DNA of 16,586 nucleotides, taken from assembly GCA_050694015.1 (NCBI GenBank), contig JBOGWY010000369.1:1-16586 (forward strand), written 5' to 3'. Source of the stretch: JBOGWY01 sp050694015 (GTDB lineage Bacteria > Actinomycetota > CADDZG01 > WHSQ01). The notes under the pieces were generated by a model. The model saw only the letters and a list, made by a program, of their open reading frames with translations, made no database searches and was not told the DNA's origin. Shown here piece by piece: positions 6,833 to 13,912 of this stretch. The first letter of the stretch is position 1. Every line of letters begins with the position of its first letter. The position numbers were made by a program, and so were the translations under genes.

Positions 6833-7737
6833 GCTCCGACGCCGGACTCTGTCGCACCTGCTGGACGTGGAACATCGCCGGCGAGCTTGTCTGCAAGCGA
6901 TGCGGGACCGCCATGGCGTTCGTTCCGGAGGAGATCGCCGCCGAGCTGTATCAAGAGCGCGAGCGCAAGACCGCTCGCAAGGAACGCTTCTACAAGTCGT
7001 TACCGGTCGTGCTGCCGGTGCTCCTCGCGCTCATCGTCTTCGGCGGCTTCAGATTGGTGAACGCAGTCGCGCGCGAGCTGGGACCCGTCCCCGGCTACGA
7101 CCTCCCGAGCGGATTCCGCGTCAACCTGGTCGAACCGTTCAAGAACAGGCCGCTGCGTTTCGATCCCTGTACCACGCAGCACTACGTGATCAACCCGACC
7201 AATGCGCCGCCGAGCGCGGTCAAGGACGTGCGCGGTGCGGTGCGACGGCTCGAGGAGGCGACGGGCATGAAGTTCGTCTACGACGGCATCTCGCACGAAC
7301 CCGGCCACTGGGAGCGACCGCTGGTCGATGAGCAGCGCTACGGCGAACGATGGGCACCGATCCTCATCGCGTGGGTGCCGTACGACCAGCTCTTCTTTCC
7401 CGACGACTACACCTACGCGGCCGCGCTGCCCGCGTGGGCCACGAACTCCGACGGCGACCTCGTCACGGTCGGGGGAACGATCCTGGTGAATGCGTCGCGC
7501 ACGCAGCGGCCCGGTTTCGGGACGGGATGGACGTGGGGGCACGTGTTGATGCACGAGTGGGGTCACATCGTGGGGCTCGGTCACATCGACGACGAACAGC
7601 AAGTCATGCATCAGTGGGCCAAGCCCGACGACGGTAAGTGGGGCGATGGAGACCTGATCGGTTTGCGTGCGATGGGCCGCCGGGGCGGATGTCAGAACCA
7701 GCCGCAGGTGGAGGACTACGAGGAACCGCTCGAGTAG
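6829..7737 (+). CDS. Membrane-anchored zinc-ribbon metzincin metalloprotease, paralogue 2
   Basis: 302 residues, same architecture as the preceding gene: zinc ribbon Cys8-x2-Cys11-x10-Cys22-x2-Cys25, a charged helix rich in Glu/Arg/Lys (about 34-57, possibly coiled), one membrane helix (about 58-80), and an outer protease domain with HEWGHIVGLGH (His242, Glu243, His246, His252) and Met260 in VMH. The shared block RFDPCT-QH-VINP (from about residue 110) and the Cys114/Cys288 pair show that the two genes arose by duplication. Sequence outside the motifs has diverged, so the duplication is old. The start ATG overlaps the previous stop as ATGA. The protein ends with an acidic tail. Activity is inferred from the intact zinc motif; substrate and prodomain are not evident. 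Confidence 0.85.
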   Translation: MSSDAGLCRTCWTWNIAGELVCKRCGTAMAFVPEEIAAELYQERERKTARKERFYKSLPVVLPVLLALIVFGGFRLVNAVARELGPVPGYDLPSGFRVNLVEPFKNRPLRFDPCTTQHYVINPTNAPPSAVKDVRGAVRRLEEATGMKFVYDGISHEPGHWERPLVDEQRYGERWAPILIAWVPYDQLFFPDDYTYAAALPAWATNSDGDLVTVGGTILVNASRTQRPGFGTGWTWGHVLMHEWGHIVGLGHIDDEQQVMHQWAKPDDGKWGDGDLIGLRAMGRRGGCQNQPQVEDYEEPLE

Positions 7738-7764
7738 GGCCAACATCCCTGAGATTCCCAGGTT

Positions 7765-7820
7765 TAAGACCCGCGAAAGTGGGGAACTCGGCTAAAGCAA
7801 AGCGGGCATTTCGGACAGCC
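7765..7820 (+). other. Possible structured leader RNA before the calcium-repeat gene
   Basis: The 138-nt gap 7738-7875 contains CCCGC-GAAA-GTGGG, a hairpin with a GNRA loop, followed by CGGCTAAAGC and a second GCGGG (about 7802-7806) that could compete for the same CCCGC strand. GGCT (7790-7793) can also pair with AGCC (7817-7820). This suggests alternative folds, but it matches no riboswitch consensus that I can confirm. Confidence 0.25.
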
Positions 7821-7875
7821 TCACCGTCGCGACTGCACGGCATGTCCCGCGCCGTCGAAGGGAAAGGGGTGATCG

Positions 7876-8496
7876 ATGCGCCGAGTCTTGGCGTTTCTCG
7901 CGGTGTTTGTTTTCGCGTTCTCGATGTTGGGAGGGATGGCGCTCGCCGGACCGAGCGGCTCGACCCAGTGCCACCTGCAGGACGACGATTGTGACGGCGC
8001 GATCGACGAGGATTCCGGGGGCCCGTCCGACGACAACGATGGTGACGGTCGCATCGATGAGGACCCGGTCGGTGACGCGAACGGTGACGGACTGCCCGAC
8101 GACGACGGCGATGGACTGATCGACGAAGACGTGCCAGACGATGACGGTGATGGCATGGTCAACGAGGACGCCGCCGGTGATGCTGCGGACGACCCGAACG
8201 AGAACCAGATGGACTGCAACGAGTCGACGTCGACGAGCGTCGGCGGGCTCGGATACGTCTACGCCGGCACGAACGGAGCCGAGGTCTGTGGCGACGAGGG
8301 TTCGTCGATACCGGTCGACGGTAGCGCGTCGGTCGACGCCGAAGAGGGCTACGTCGCGATCGACGGCGACAACTCCAACCCCGCGCCGTCGAACGGGTAC
8401 GCACGCGTCGATGAGGGCGGCGTTCACTGTGGCGACGAGAACAATCAGGACTCGACCGCCGATCAATCGGGGAACACGATCGAAGACTGCGGCTAG
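7876..8496 (+). CDS. Secreted acidic protein with thrombospondin-type-3-like calcium repeats
   Basis: 206 residues with a clear signal peptide (1 to about 24, cleavage after ALA). Residues about 32-104 are four or five imperfect repeats of the DxDxDGxxDEDxxxD type (for example DDNDGDGRIDEDP, NGDGLPDDDGDGLIDED). This is the calcium-loading pattern of thrombospondin type 3 and dockerin-like loops. Asp makes up nearly one residue in five. The C-terminal half (about 120-206) is a separate Gly/Asp-rich beta domain with Cys114, Cys138, Cys185 and Cys205, which I do not recognise. The role is probably a calcium-stabilised surface or matrix protein; no enzymatic residues are seen. ATG 7876 follows GAAAGGGG with about 6-nt spacing. 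Transcription ends at the strong terminator at 8522-8545. Confidence 0.85.
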   Translation: MRRVLAFLAVFVFAFSMLGGMALAGPSGSTQCHLQDDDCDGAIDEDSGGPSDDNDGDGRIDEDPVGDANGDGLPDDDGDGLIDEDVPDDDGDGMVNEDAAGDAADDPNENQMDCNESTSTSVGGLGYVYAGTNGAEVCGDEGSSIPVDGSASVDAEEGYVAIDGDNSNPAPSNGYARVDEGGVHCGDENNQDSTADQSGNTIEDCG

Positions 8497-8521
8497 CGCG
8501 TACGGTTTCTCGATCTATCAG

Positions 8522-8545
8522 GTGAGGGGCCTTCGGGCCCCTCAC
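8522..8545 (+). terminator. Strong intrinsic terminator, 10-bp stem with TTCG loop
   Basis: GTGAGGGGCC (8522-8531) pairs perfectly with GGCCCCTCAC (8536-8545) across a TTCG tetraloop, and is followed by the T-containing TTCGTTGT. It lies 25 nt after the stop of the calcium-repeat gene and separates it from the next secreted protein gene. The rest of the gap to 8701 shows only a weak -10-like TATCCT (8592-8597) and the ribosome binding site of the next gene. Confidence 0.88.
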
Positions 8546-8701
8546 TTCGTTGTGAGTCGTTTGATCGCCTTACGCCGTAAAGCCGGGCGGTTATCCTGTG
8601 GAGCTATCGCAGGGGCGCGCAGGGTTCTCGCTCGCTGACGGCGAATCCTTCTCTTAAGGCGGACGTGCCTTCACGACCGCGCCGTACGTGGAGGAATAAT
8701 C

Positions 8702-9313
8702 ATGCGCAAGCTCACCGCAATCATCACGACTGGATTAGTTGCCGCGGCACTCGCATCGGCATCGTTGCCGGCGAACGCCGCAGCCATGAAGACGATCATC
8801 GAGGACCCTCTCGGCGACTCGAACGGCATCAACGATCAGGGGACCGGCGATGGCTCGTTCGGCGATTTCAATCAAGCCGGTGTCGGCAACGTGAGCGATC
8901 TCGTCAAGGTCAGCCTGTCGAACGACGCGAAGAACCTCATCGTCTTGTTCGAGGCGCAAGGGGTTCCTCCGGCGACCCAGGGCCTCGGCTACCGGCTGCG
9001 GGTGAACCCCGACGGGCCCGGCGGTACACATTGCGTGTTGATCGAAGCGTTCTGGCCCGGCGCGACCAACATCCAGACCGATGTACATGCTCACGTGCGC
9101 GACGTGTGCGAGGGAACGGAGCCCGTCGAGGTCAAGATCCTCGGCGCGCAGTTGACGATCCCGCGCAAGACGCTTAAGGCGTTCGGTAAGGGAGCCACGC
9201 TCAAGGCGCCGCAAGCCCAGAGCTTCGTGTGGACGGGGGACTATCCGACGGGTGTCGCTGGGCCGTACATGGACACGACTAAGGTCGGCACCGACTACAA
9301 GTTCAAGGGCTAG
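8702..9313 (+). CDS. Secreted protein of unknown family
   Basis: 203 residues with a typical Sec signal peptide (MRK, hydrophobic 5-22, cleavage around PANAAA at 28). The mature part begins with an acidic Gly/Asn/Asp-rich segment (EDPLGDSNG, about 35-62), then beta strands (VSDLVKVSLSNDAKNLIVLF, GYRLRVNP) with Cys111 and Cys136, probably one disulfide. The alternating strand pattern and the IPRKTL stretch near 153 recall DOMON/CBM9-like beta-sandwich domains, but I cannot assign a family. ATG 8702 follows GGAGGA (8690-8695) with 6-nt spacing. A terminator upstream implies its own promoter. It converges on the degradation operon with a 36-nt gap, which holds only a 4-bp CGCG hairpin. Confidence 0.8.
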   Translation: MRKLTAIITTGLVAAALASASLPANAAAMKTIIEDPLGDSNGINDQGTGDGSFGDFNQAGVGNVSDLVKVSLSNDAKNLIVLFEAQGVPPATQGLGYRLRVNPDGPGGTHCVLIEAFWPGATNIQTDVHAHVRDVCEGTEPVEVKILGAQLTIPRKTLKAFGKGATLKAPQAQSFVWTGDYPTGVAGPYMDTTKVGTDYKFKG

Positions 9314-9349
9314 CCCGGCAACTTCTCCGCGCAGACGCGCGCTCTTATG

Positions 9350-10483
9350 TCAGATACCGATCCTGGATGCCAGGAGCTCGCGGTGGTACGCCGTGTCGCC
9401 CAGCAATAGTTCGGAGATCTTCGCACGCTTGAAGTAGAGGTGCGCGTCGTGCTCCCACGTGAAGCCGATGCCACCGTGGATCTGGATCGTCTCGGCGGCG
9501 GCGTGGAAGAACGCCTCGGTGCAATACGCCTTGGCTAGAGGGCCCACGACCGGCAGCTCATCGGAACCTTCCGCAACCGCCCACGCCGCGTAATAGGCGC
9601 CGGACCTCGCCATCTCTACTTCCATGAAGAGGTCGGCGAGTCGGTGCTGAAGCGCTTGGAAGGAACCGATCGGCCGGTCGAACTGCGTTCGCTCCTTCAC
9701 GTACTCGGTCGTCATGTGTAGACATTCCTGCGCTCCTCCGACCGCCTCCGCGGCGAGGGCGACGGCGGCACGATCGAGCGCCTTGGACAGAACCGCCCAT
9801 CCCCGGTTCGGCTCGCCGAGGACCTGGGCGCGTGTCGAAGAGAACGTGATCTCCACGAACTTTCGAGTCTGGTCGGTCGACTCGAGGAGGGTGCGCTGGA
9901 CGCCGTCGGCGGCGGGATCGACGATGAAGAGGGTGATGCCCTCCGTGCCTCGACCTTCGGTCCGTCCGGCAACTACGAGCACATCGGCGGTGTGACCATC
10001 GAGCACGTAGGTCTTGATGCCGTCGAGCGTGTAGCCGTCCTCCGTGGCGCTCGCACGCAATTCGATCCCCTCGGCATCCCACCGTCCCGGTGGTTCCGTC
10101 ACGGCGAGCGCGGCGCGCAACGAGCCGTCGGCGATGCCCGGGAGAAACTCCTTCTTCTGCGCGTCACTGCCTGCGAGCTGGATCACCGTGGCCGAAAGGA
10201 CGACCGACGAGAAGAAGGGAGATACGAGCAACTTGCGGCCCATCTCTTCGAGCAACACGAACAGCTCGACGAACGAGTAACCGAGGCCCCCGTACTCCTC
10301 CGGGATCGCGATGCCGAGCCACCCAAGTTCCGCCATCTGCCGGTAGACATCGGGATCGACCCCGTCGGGATTCTCCATGAGCCGCCGAACGTCTTCCGAG
10401 GAAGACTTCTCGGCTAAGAAGCGCCGGGCCGAGTCGCGCAACTCTTCCTGTTCCTGCGTGAAGACCCCTGCCGATGTTCCCAT
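9350..10483 (-). CDS. Acyl-CoA dehydrogenase B, probable non-catalytic subunit
   Basis: 377 residues, standard acyl-CoA dehydrogenase length and fold. The N-terminal FTQEQEELRDSARRFL helix, the PEEYGGLGYSFVEL block and the C-terminal HGGIGFTWEHDAHLYFKRA flavin-binding segment are all present. Such enzymes oxidise acyl-CoA to the 2-enoyl-CoA with FAD. The usual catalytic Glu of MCAD (YEGT) aligns with Leu361 (LLGD), and the alternative helix-G Glu of isovaleryl-CoA dehydrogenase aligns with Asp237 (ALDRAAVAL). It may therefore be the non-catalytic partner of the dehydrogenase at 13913-15106, as in actinobacterial steroid alpha2beta2 enzymes. I chose ATG 10483 because GAGAGGGGG lies just upstream. 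ATG 10498 (5 residues longer) overlaps the previous stop as ATGA but lacks a ribosome binding site. Last gene of the operon. Confidence 0.9.
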   Translation of the reverse strand: MGTSAGVFTQEQEELRDSARRFLAEKSSSEDVRRLMENPDGVDPDVYRQMAELGWLGIAIPEEYGGLGYSFVELFVLLEEMGRKLLVSPFFSSVVLSATVIQLAGSDAQKKEFLPGIADGSLRAALAVTEPPGRWDAEGIELRASATEDGYTLDGIKTYVLDGHTADVLVVAGRTEGRGTEGITLFIVDPAADGVQRTLLESTDQTRKFVEITFSSTRAQVLGEPNRGWAVLSKALDRAAVALAAEAVGGAQECLHMTTEYVKERTQFDRPIGSFQALQHRLADLFMEVEMARSGAYYAAWAVAEGSDELPVVGPLAKAYCTEAFFHAAAETIQIHGGIGFTWEHDAHLYFKRAKISELLLGDTAYHRELLASRIGI

Positions 10484-10494
10484 CTGTCCCCCTC

Positions 10495-11340
10495 TCATCC
10501 GTCGAACGTGAATAGGCCCTGCTGGATCGCTTCCTCATCCCGTTGCGTCTGGGTCGTGAAGATCGCCTCGTTGCCGTCGACCCACATCGTTACCGTCAAC
10601 GTGTCGCCCGGCCAGACCGGCTTCGCGAACCGGCCCTCGATGCTGCGGAAGCGGGCCGGATCCGAACCGCACAACGTGTGCAACAGGGCGCGACCGGTGA
10701 AACCGTAGGTGCACAACCCGTGCAGGATCGGTCGGTCGAAGCCGCCCGTCGCCGCGAACTGCGGGTCGGAATGGAGCGGGTTGCGGTCGCCCGACAGCCG
10801 GTAGAGCAACGCCTGTTGGGGGAGGGTCTCGTAGGAAACGACGTGGTCGGGCGCGCGCTCCGGCGGGACGTTACGGGGCCCCGACGGCCCCCGTTCCCCT
10901 CCGAAGCCACCTTCCCCCCGGATGAAGATCGACGCGCGCGACGAGAACAGCTTCGTTCCGGTCTTCTCGTCGATCGTGAGCGATTCCGCGATCACCACGG
11001 CCCCCGAGCCCTTGTCCCAGATATGTGCGATGCGTCCACTCGTGGTCGCGGTTCCTTCGACGGGGATCGGCGCGTGCAGCTCGATCGCTTGCTCGCCGTG
11101 CACGAGCATGGCGGGATTGAAGGACCCGAGCGAGGTCACCCCGCCTCCGGCGCCACCGCCGACGACCGTGGCGAACGTGGGCAGGACCTGTTGGTGGATG
11201 TCGGCCGAGTTCTCGGTCGTGAACTGCAGCTCATCGGTACCGGCTCCGACGCCCACTGCATACAGAAGGGCGTCCTTGGACTCCCACGAACGAGAGAAGG
11301 GGCCGTATTCGGTTCCGACTACGGCAGGGTCTATGGGCAT
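10495..11340 (-). CDS. MaoC-type double-hotdog 2-enoyl-CoA hydratase
   Basis: 281 residues, two tandem hotdog folds as in (R)-specific hydratase 2 enzymes of the eukaryotic MFE-2 and actinobacterial steroid/fatty-acid pathways. The active half carries the hydratase-2 motif YRLSGDRNPLHSDPQFA, with Asp185, Asn187 and His190 as the expected catalytic residues, followed by FDRPILHGLCTYG. The first half (about 1-140) lacks this motif and should form the substrate-binding hotdog. A Gly-rich linker (about 141-155) joins them. It would hydrate the 2-enoyl-CoA made by the dehydrogenases, and the SDR upstream would oxidise the product. ATG 11340 follows AAAGGAA with 6-nt spacing, and the gene lies 39 nt downstream of the SDR gene. 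Double-hotdog hydratases often accept bulky acyl groups, which supports a substrate other than simple straight-chain fatty acids. Confidence 0.92.
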   Translation of the reverse strand: MPIDPAVVGTEYGPFSRSWESKDALLYAVGVGAGTDELQFTTENSADIHQQVLPTFATVVGGGAGGGVTSLGSFNPAMLVHGEQAIELHAPIPVEGTATTSGRIAHIWDKGSGAVVIAESLTIDEKTGTKLFSSRASIFIRGEGGFGGERGPSGPRNVPPERAPDHVVSYETLPQQALLYRLSGDRNPLHSDPQFAATGGFDRPILHGLCTYGFTGRALLHTLCGSDPARFRSIEGRFAKPVWPGDTLTVTMWVDGNEAIFTTQTQRDEEAIQQGLFTFDG

Positions 11341-11379
11341 CGCTATTCCTTTCTGCCGATGGCCGAGCCCATCAGCTGT

Positions 11380-12285
11380 TTACTCCTCTCGCATCTTCGA
11401 AATGGGTGCTGCTTGGGCGAGTAAGTCTTCGATCGCCGGTCCGACCGCCTCCGGCTCCCACCGTTGATCTTTGGAGACCGAAGGGCCGCGCCGCCACCCT
11501 TCGGCGACACCGATACGTCCGCCCGCCACCTCGAACACGCGGCCGGTGATGCCTTTGCTCTGGGGGCTGCCGAGCCACACCACGACCGGCGCGATGTTCT
11601 CGGGAGCGAAGTAGTCGAACTCACCTTCTTTGATCTCGATCGCGCCGATGCCGAGGTTCTCGGTCATCCGCGTGCGTGCGCCGGGCGAGACGGCATTCAC
11701 CGTGACCCCGTATCGGTCCAGTTCGCGCGAGGCGATGACCGTGAATGCGGCGATACCTGCTTTCGCCGCACCGTAGTTGGACTGGCCCGGATTGCCGTAG
11801 AGGCCGGATGGCGAAGTCGTGTTGATGATGCGCGCATCGACCTCGTCGCCGCCCTTCGACCGTGCTCGCCAGTGGGCCGCCGCCTGTTGCGTGCAACAGA
11901 ATGTCCCGCGCAGATGCACGTGGATCACCGCGTCCCATTCCTCCGGGGTCATGTTGACGACCATCCGGTCGCGCAGGATTCCAGCGTTGTTGACGAGCAC
12001 GTCGAGGCGACCGAAGTGCTCGATCGCGTGCTCGATCAACCGGCCGGCCCCCTCGTAGTCGGCGACGTCTTCACCGTCGGCAATCGCGTCACCGCCGAAG
12101 TCCTTGATCTCATCGACTACCTCGTTCGCGACCGCGCTGCTGCGACCGGTCCCCGAAACATCTCCGCCGAGATCGTTGACGACGACCTTGGCGCCTTGTC
12201 GTGCGAACTCGAGCGCGTGGCCGCGCCCGATCCCGCGTCCCGCGCCGGTCACGATCACGACTCGGTTTTCGCACAGATCGCCCAC
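11380..12285 (-). CDS. SDR 3-hydroxyacyl-CoA dehydrogenase (MFE-2/17beta-HSD4-like)
   Basis: 301 residues. Classical short-chain dehydrogenase: cofactor loop TGAGRGIG (13-20), NNAG (99-102), catalytic Ser158, Tyr171 and Lys175 (YGAAK). VNDLGGDVSGTG (36-47), with Asp38 after strand 2, is typical of the NAD-dependent dehydrogenase part of MFE-2/17beta-HSD type 4 and of actinobacterial steroid-cluster homologues. It should oxidise the 3-hydroxyacyl-CoA delivered by the MaoC hydratase to the 3-ketoacyl-CoA. It has a C-terminal extension of about 40 residues beyond the usual SDR core. The start is GTG 12285, set by a strong Shine-Dalgarno AAGGAGGAG that overlaps the stop codon of the synthetase gene 12 nt upstream. 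This indicates tight coupling in the operon. Confidence 0.92.
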   Translation of the reverse strand: MGDLCENRVVIVTGAGRGIGRGHALEFARQGAKVVVNDLGGDVSGTGRSSAVANEVVDEIKDFGGDAIADGEDVADYEGAGRLIEHAIEHFGRLDVLVNNAGILRDRMVVNMTPEEWDAVIHVHLRGTFCCTQQAAAHWRARSKGGDEVDARIINTTSPSGLYGNPGQSNYGAAKAGIAAFTVIASRELDRYGVTVNAVSPGARTRMTENLGIGAIEIKEGEFDYFAPENIAPVVVWLGSPQSKGITGRVFEVAGGRIGVAEGWRRGPSVSKDQRWEPEAVGPAIEDLLAQAAPISKMREE

Positions 12286-12297
12286 GTCTTCTCCTCC

Positions 12298-13908
12298 TTA
12301 GATCTTCGTGTCTTGGGTCCAGTACCCCTCGCGCACGAGACGCCGGTAGATCTTGCCGGTGTCGTGACGAGGTAGGTCGTCGACGAAGTCGATCGCGCGC
12401 GGGCACTTGAAGCCGGCGAGGTTCGCGCGCGTGTGTTCGACCAGTTCCTCCTCCAACTCGGAGGAGGGCTCGCGATCGGTCTTGAGTAGTACGACCGAAC
12501 GCACCTCCTCGCCCCATTCGGCATTCGGTATGCCGACTGTCGCGACGTCGGCGACCGCGGGATGCTCGAGTAACACCGCGTCGACCTCGGCGGGGTAGAC
12601 ATTCACGCCGCCGGAGATGATGAGATCGGCCGTGCGGTCGGCGAGATAGACGTAGCCCTCCTCGTCGACGTAGCCCATGTCGCCCAAGGTGAAGAAGTTG
12701 CCCTTGTAGGTCGCACTCGTCTTCTCCGGGTCCTTGTAGTACTCGAAGCGCAGATCTTCGTCGCTGCGGATGTAGACGAGCCCGATCTCGCCCGGGGGCA
12801 ACGGCTCGCCGTCCTCGTCGCGGATCTCGACCTTGTCTTCTTCGGGCTTGCCGACGGTTCCCGGCCGTTCGAGCCATTCCTCCGGCGTTACGAACGTGCC
12901 CAAGCCTTCCGTCGCGGCGTAGTACTCGTGCACGATCGGCCCGAACCAGTCCATCAGCGCCTTCTTCGTGTGGACCGGGCAGGGGGCCGCGCCGTGCAGC
13001 ACGATCTTCAGCGACGAGATGTCGTAGCGGGAGCGCGTTTCCTCGGGGAGAGCAAGGAGCCGATGGAACATGATCGGCACCATGTGCGTATGGGTCACGC
13101 GGTGCTGCTCGATGACGCGCAGCGTTTCCTCGGGGTCCCATCCATCCATGAGCACGGTTCCGACTCCGGCCATGAACGGGACCAGAAGCGAGAAGACGAG
13201 CGGGGCCGAGTGATACAAGGGGCCCGTCGTTAGATTCGTGTCGCTGGCGGCATCGAACGCGTAGCGCTCGAGCATCGGTCCGTACATCTGCAGCATCTGC
13301 GCCGCACCCAGGAAGCCGCCGGGTCTGAAGACCCCTTTGGGCCGGCCGGTGGTTCCCGACGTGTAGAGCATGTGGCGACCGAGCACGGGATCCTCGAGGT
13401 CGTTCGAGTCCTGCTCGGCGAGCGCGGACTCGTAGGACTCGAACCCATCGATCTCTCCTGCAACCGCAAATCGGATCGTCACCTCCGGGACCAAACGAGC
13501 GGCTGCGGCCGCGCCCTCCGCGAAACGTGCATCGGCGACGAAGGCCTTCGCTTCCGAGTCGCGCAGGACGTACGCGACCTCCTCGCTTGTCAGGTGCCAG
13601 TTGATCGGGACGGTCCTGAAGCCGGAGCGCTGTCCTCCGTACACGGTGTCGGCGAACTCGGGGCGGTTGGCGCACATGATCCCGAGCGAGTCCTCTTCCT
13701 TCAGTCCACGTGCGCGCAGCGCGCGGCCGTACCGGTTGGCGCGGGCGTTCACCTCGCCGAACGTGCGGTCCCCATGCGGGGAGTAGATGGCGGGACGGTC
13801 GGGGAAGTAACGCGCGGTGACCGACAACCCCATGCCACTTCCGGCGGCTTCGATTCGCTCCATAAGGAGCTGATCGGCGGAGGGGACGGTGCCTTGCTGG
13901 GATGCCAT
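12298..13908 (-). CDS. Acyl-CoA synthetase (FadD-like, AMP-forming)
   Basis: 536 residues, ANL-superfamily acid-CoA ligase. The P-loop signature TSGTTGRPKG is at 183-192. The adenine/hinge region reads LGDMGYVDEEGYVYLADR followed by SGGVNVYPAEVD, and the C-terminal catalytic Lys is Lys519 in DTGKIYRR. It activates a carboxylic acid with ATP and CoA via an acyl-adenylate, presumably starting the degradation carried out by the neighbouring enzymes. Start ATG 13908 lies 4 nt after the stop of dehydrogenase A, with a GAGGG ribosome site inside the end of that gene. An upstream in-frame extension is Arg/Ser-rich antisense-like sequence and was rejected. The acyl substrate cannot be read from sequence; the operon partners favour a bulky or branched acid. 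Confidence 0.93.
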   Translation of the reverse strand: MASQQGTVPSADQLLMERIEAAGSGMGLSVTARYFPDRPAIYSPHGDRTFGEVNARANRYGRALRARGLKEEDSLGIMCANRPEFADTVYGGQRSGFRTVPINWHLTSEEVAYVLRDSEAKAFVADARFAEGAAAAARLVPEVTIRFAVAGEIDGFESYESALAEQDSNDLEDPVLGRHMLYTSGTTGRPKGVFRPGGFLGAAQMLQMYGPMLERYAFDAASDTNLTTGPLYHSAPLVFSLLVPFMAGVGTVLMDGWDPEETLRVIEQHRVTHTHMVPIMFHRLLALPEETRSRYDISSLKIVLHGAAPCPVHTKKALMDWFGPIVHEYYAATEGLGTFVTPEEWLERPGTVGKPEEDKVEIRDEDGEPLPPGEIGLVYIRSDEDLRFEYYKDPEKTSATYKGNFFTLGDMGYVDEEGYVYLADRTADLIISGGVNVYPAEVDAVLLEHPAVADVATVGIPNAEWGEEVRSVVLLKTDREPSSELEEELVEHTRANLAGFKCPRAIDFVDDLPRHDTGKIYRRLVREGYWTQDTKI

Positions 13909-13912
13909 CGTG

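Noticed and set aside
373..8659. Shared CTCTTAA(A)GG words before two secreted-protein genes (about 373-382 and 8651-8659)
   Set aside because: One copy is simply part of a ribosome binding site and the other is 42 nt from its start codon; the similarity is too short to mean a common element.
8638..8680. c-di-AMP (ydaO-like) riboswitch suggested by GCGAATCC before the 8702 gene
   Set aside because: Only a short word agrees; the other conserved segments of that riboswitch are not seen.
9314..9349. Possible terminator between the convergent genes (CGCG-CAGA-CGCG, about 9328-9339)
   Set aside because: The stem is only 4 bp and there is no T-tract; too weak to call.
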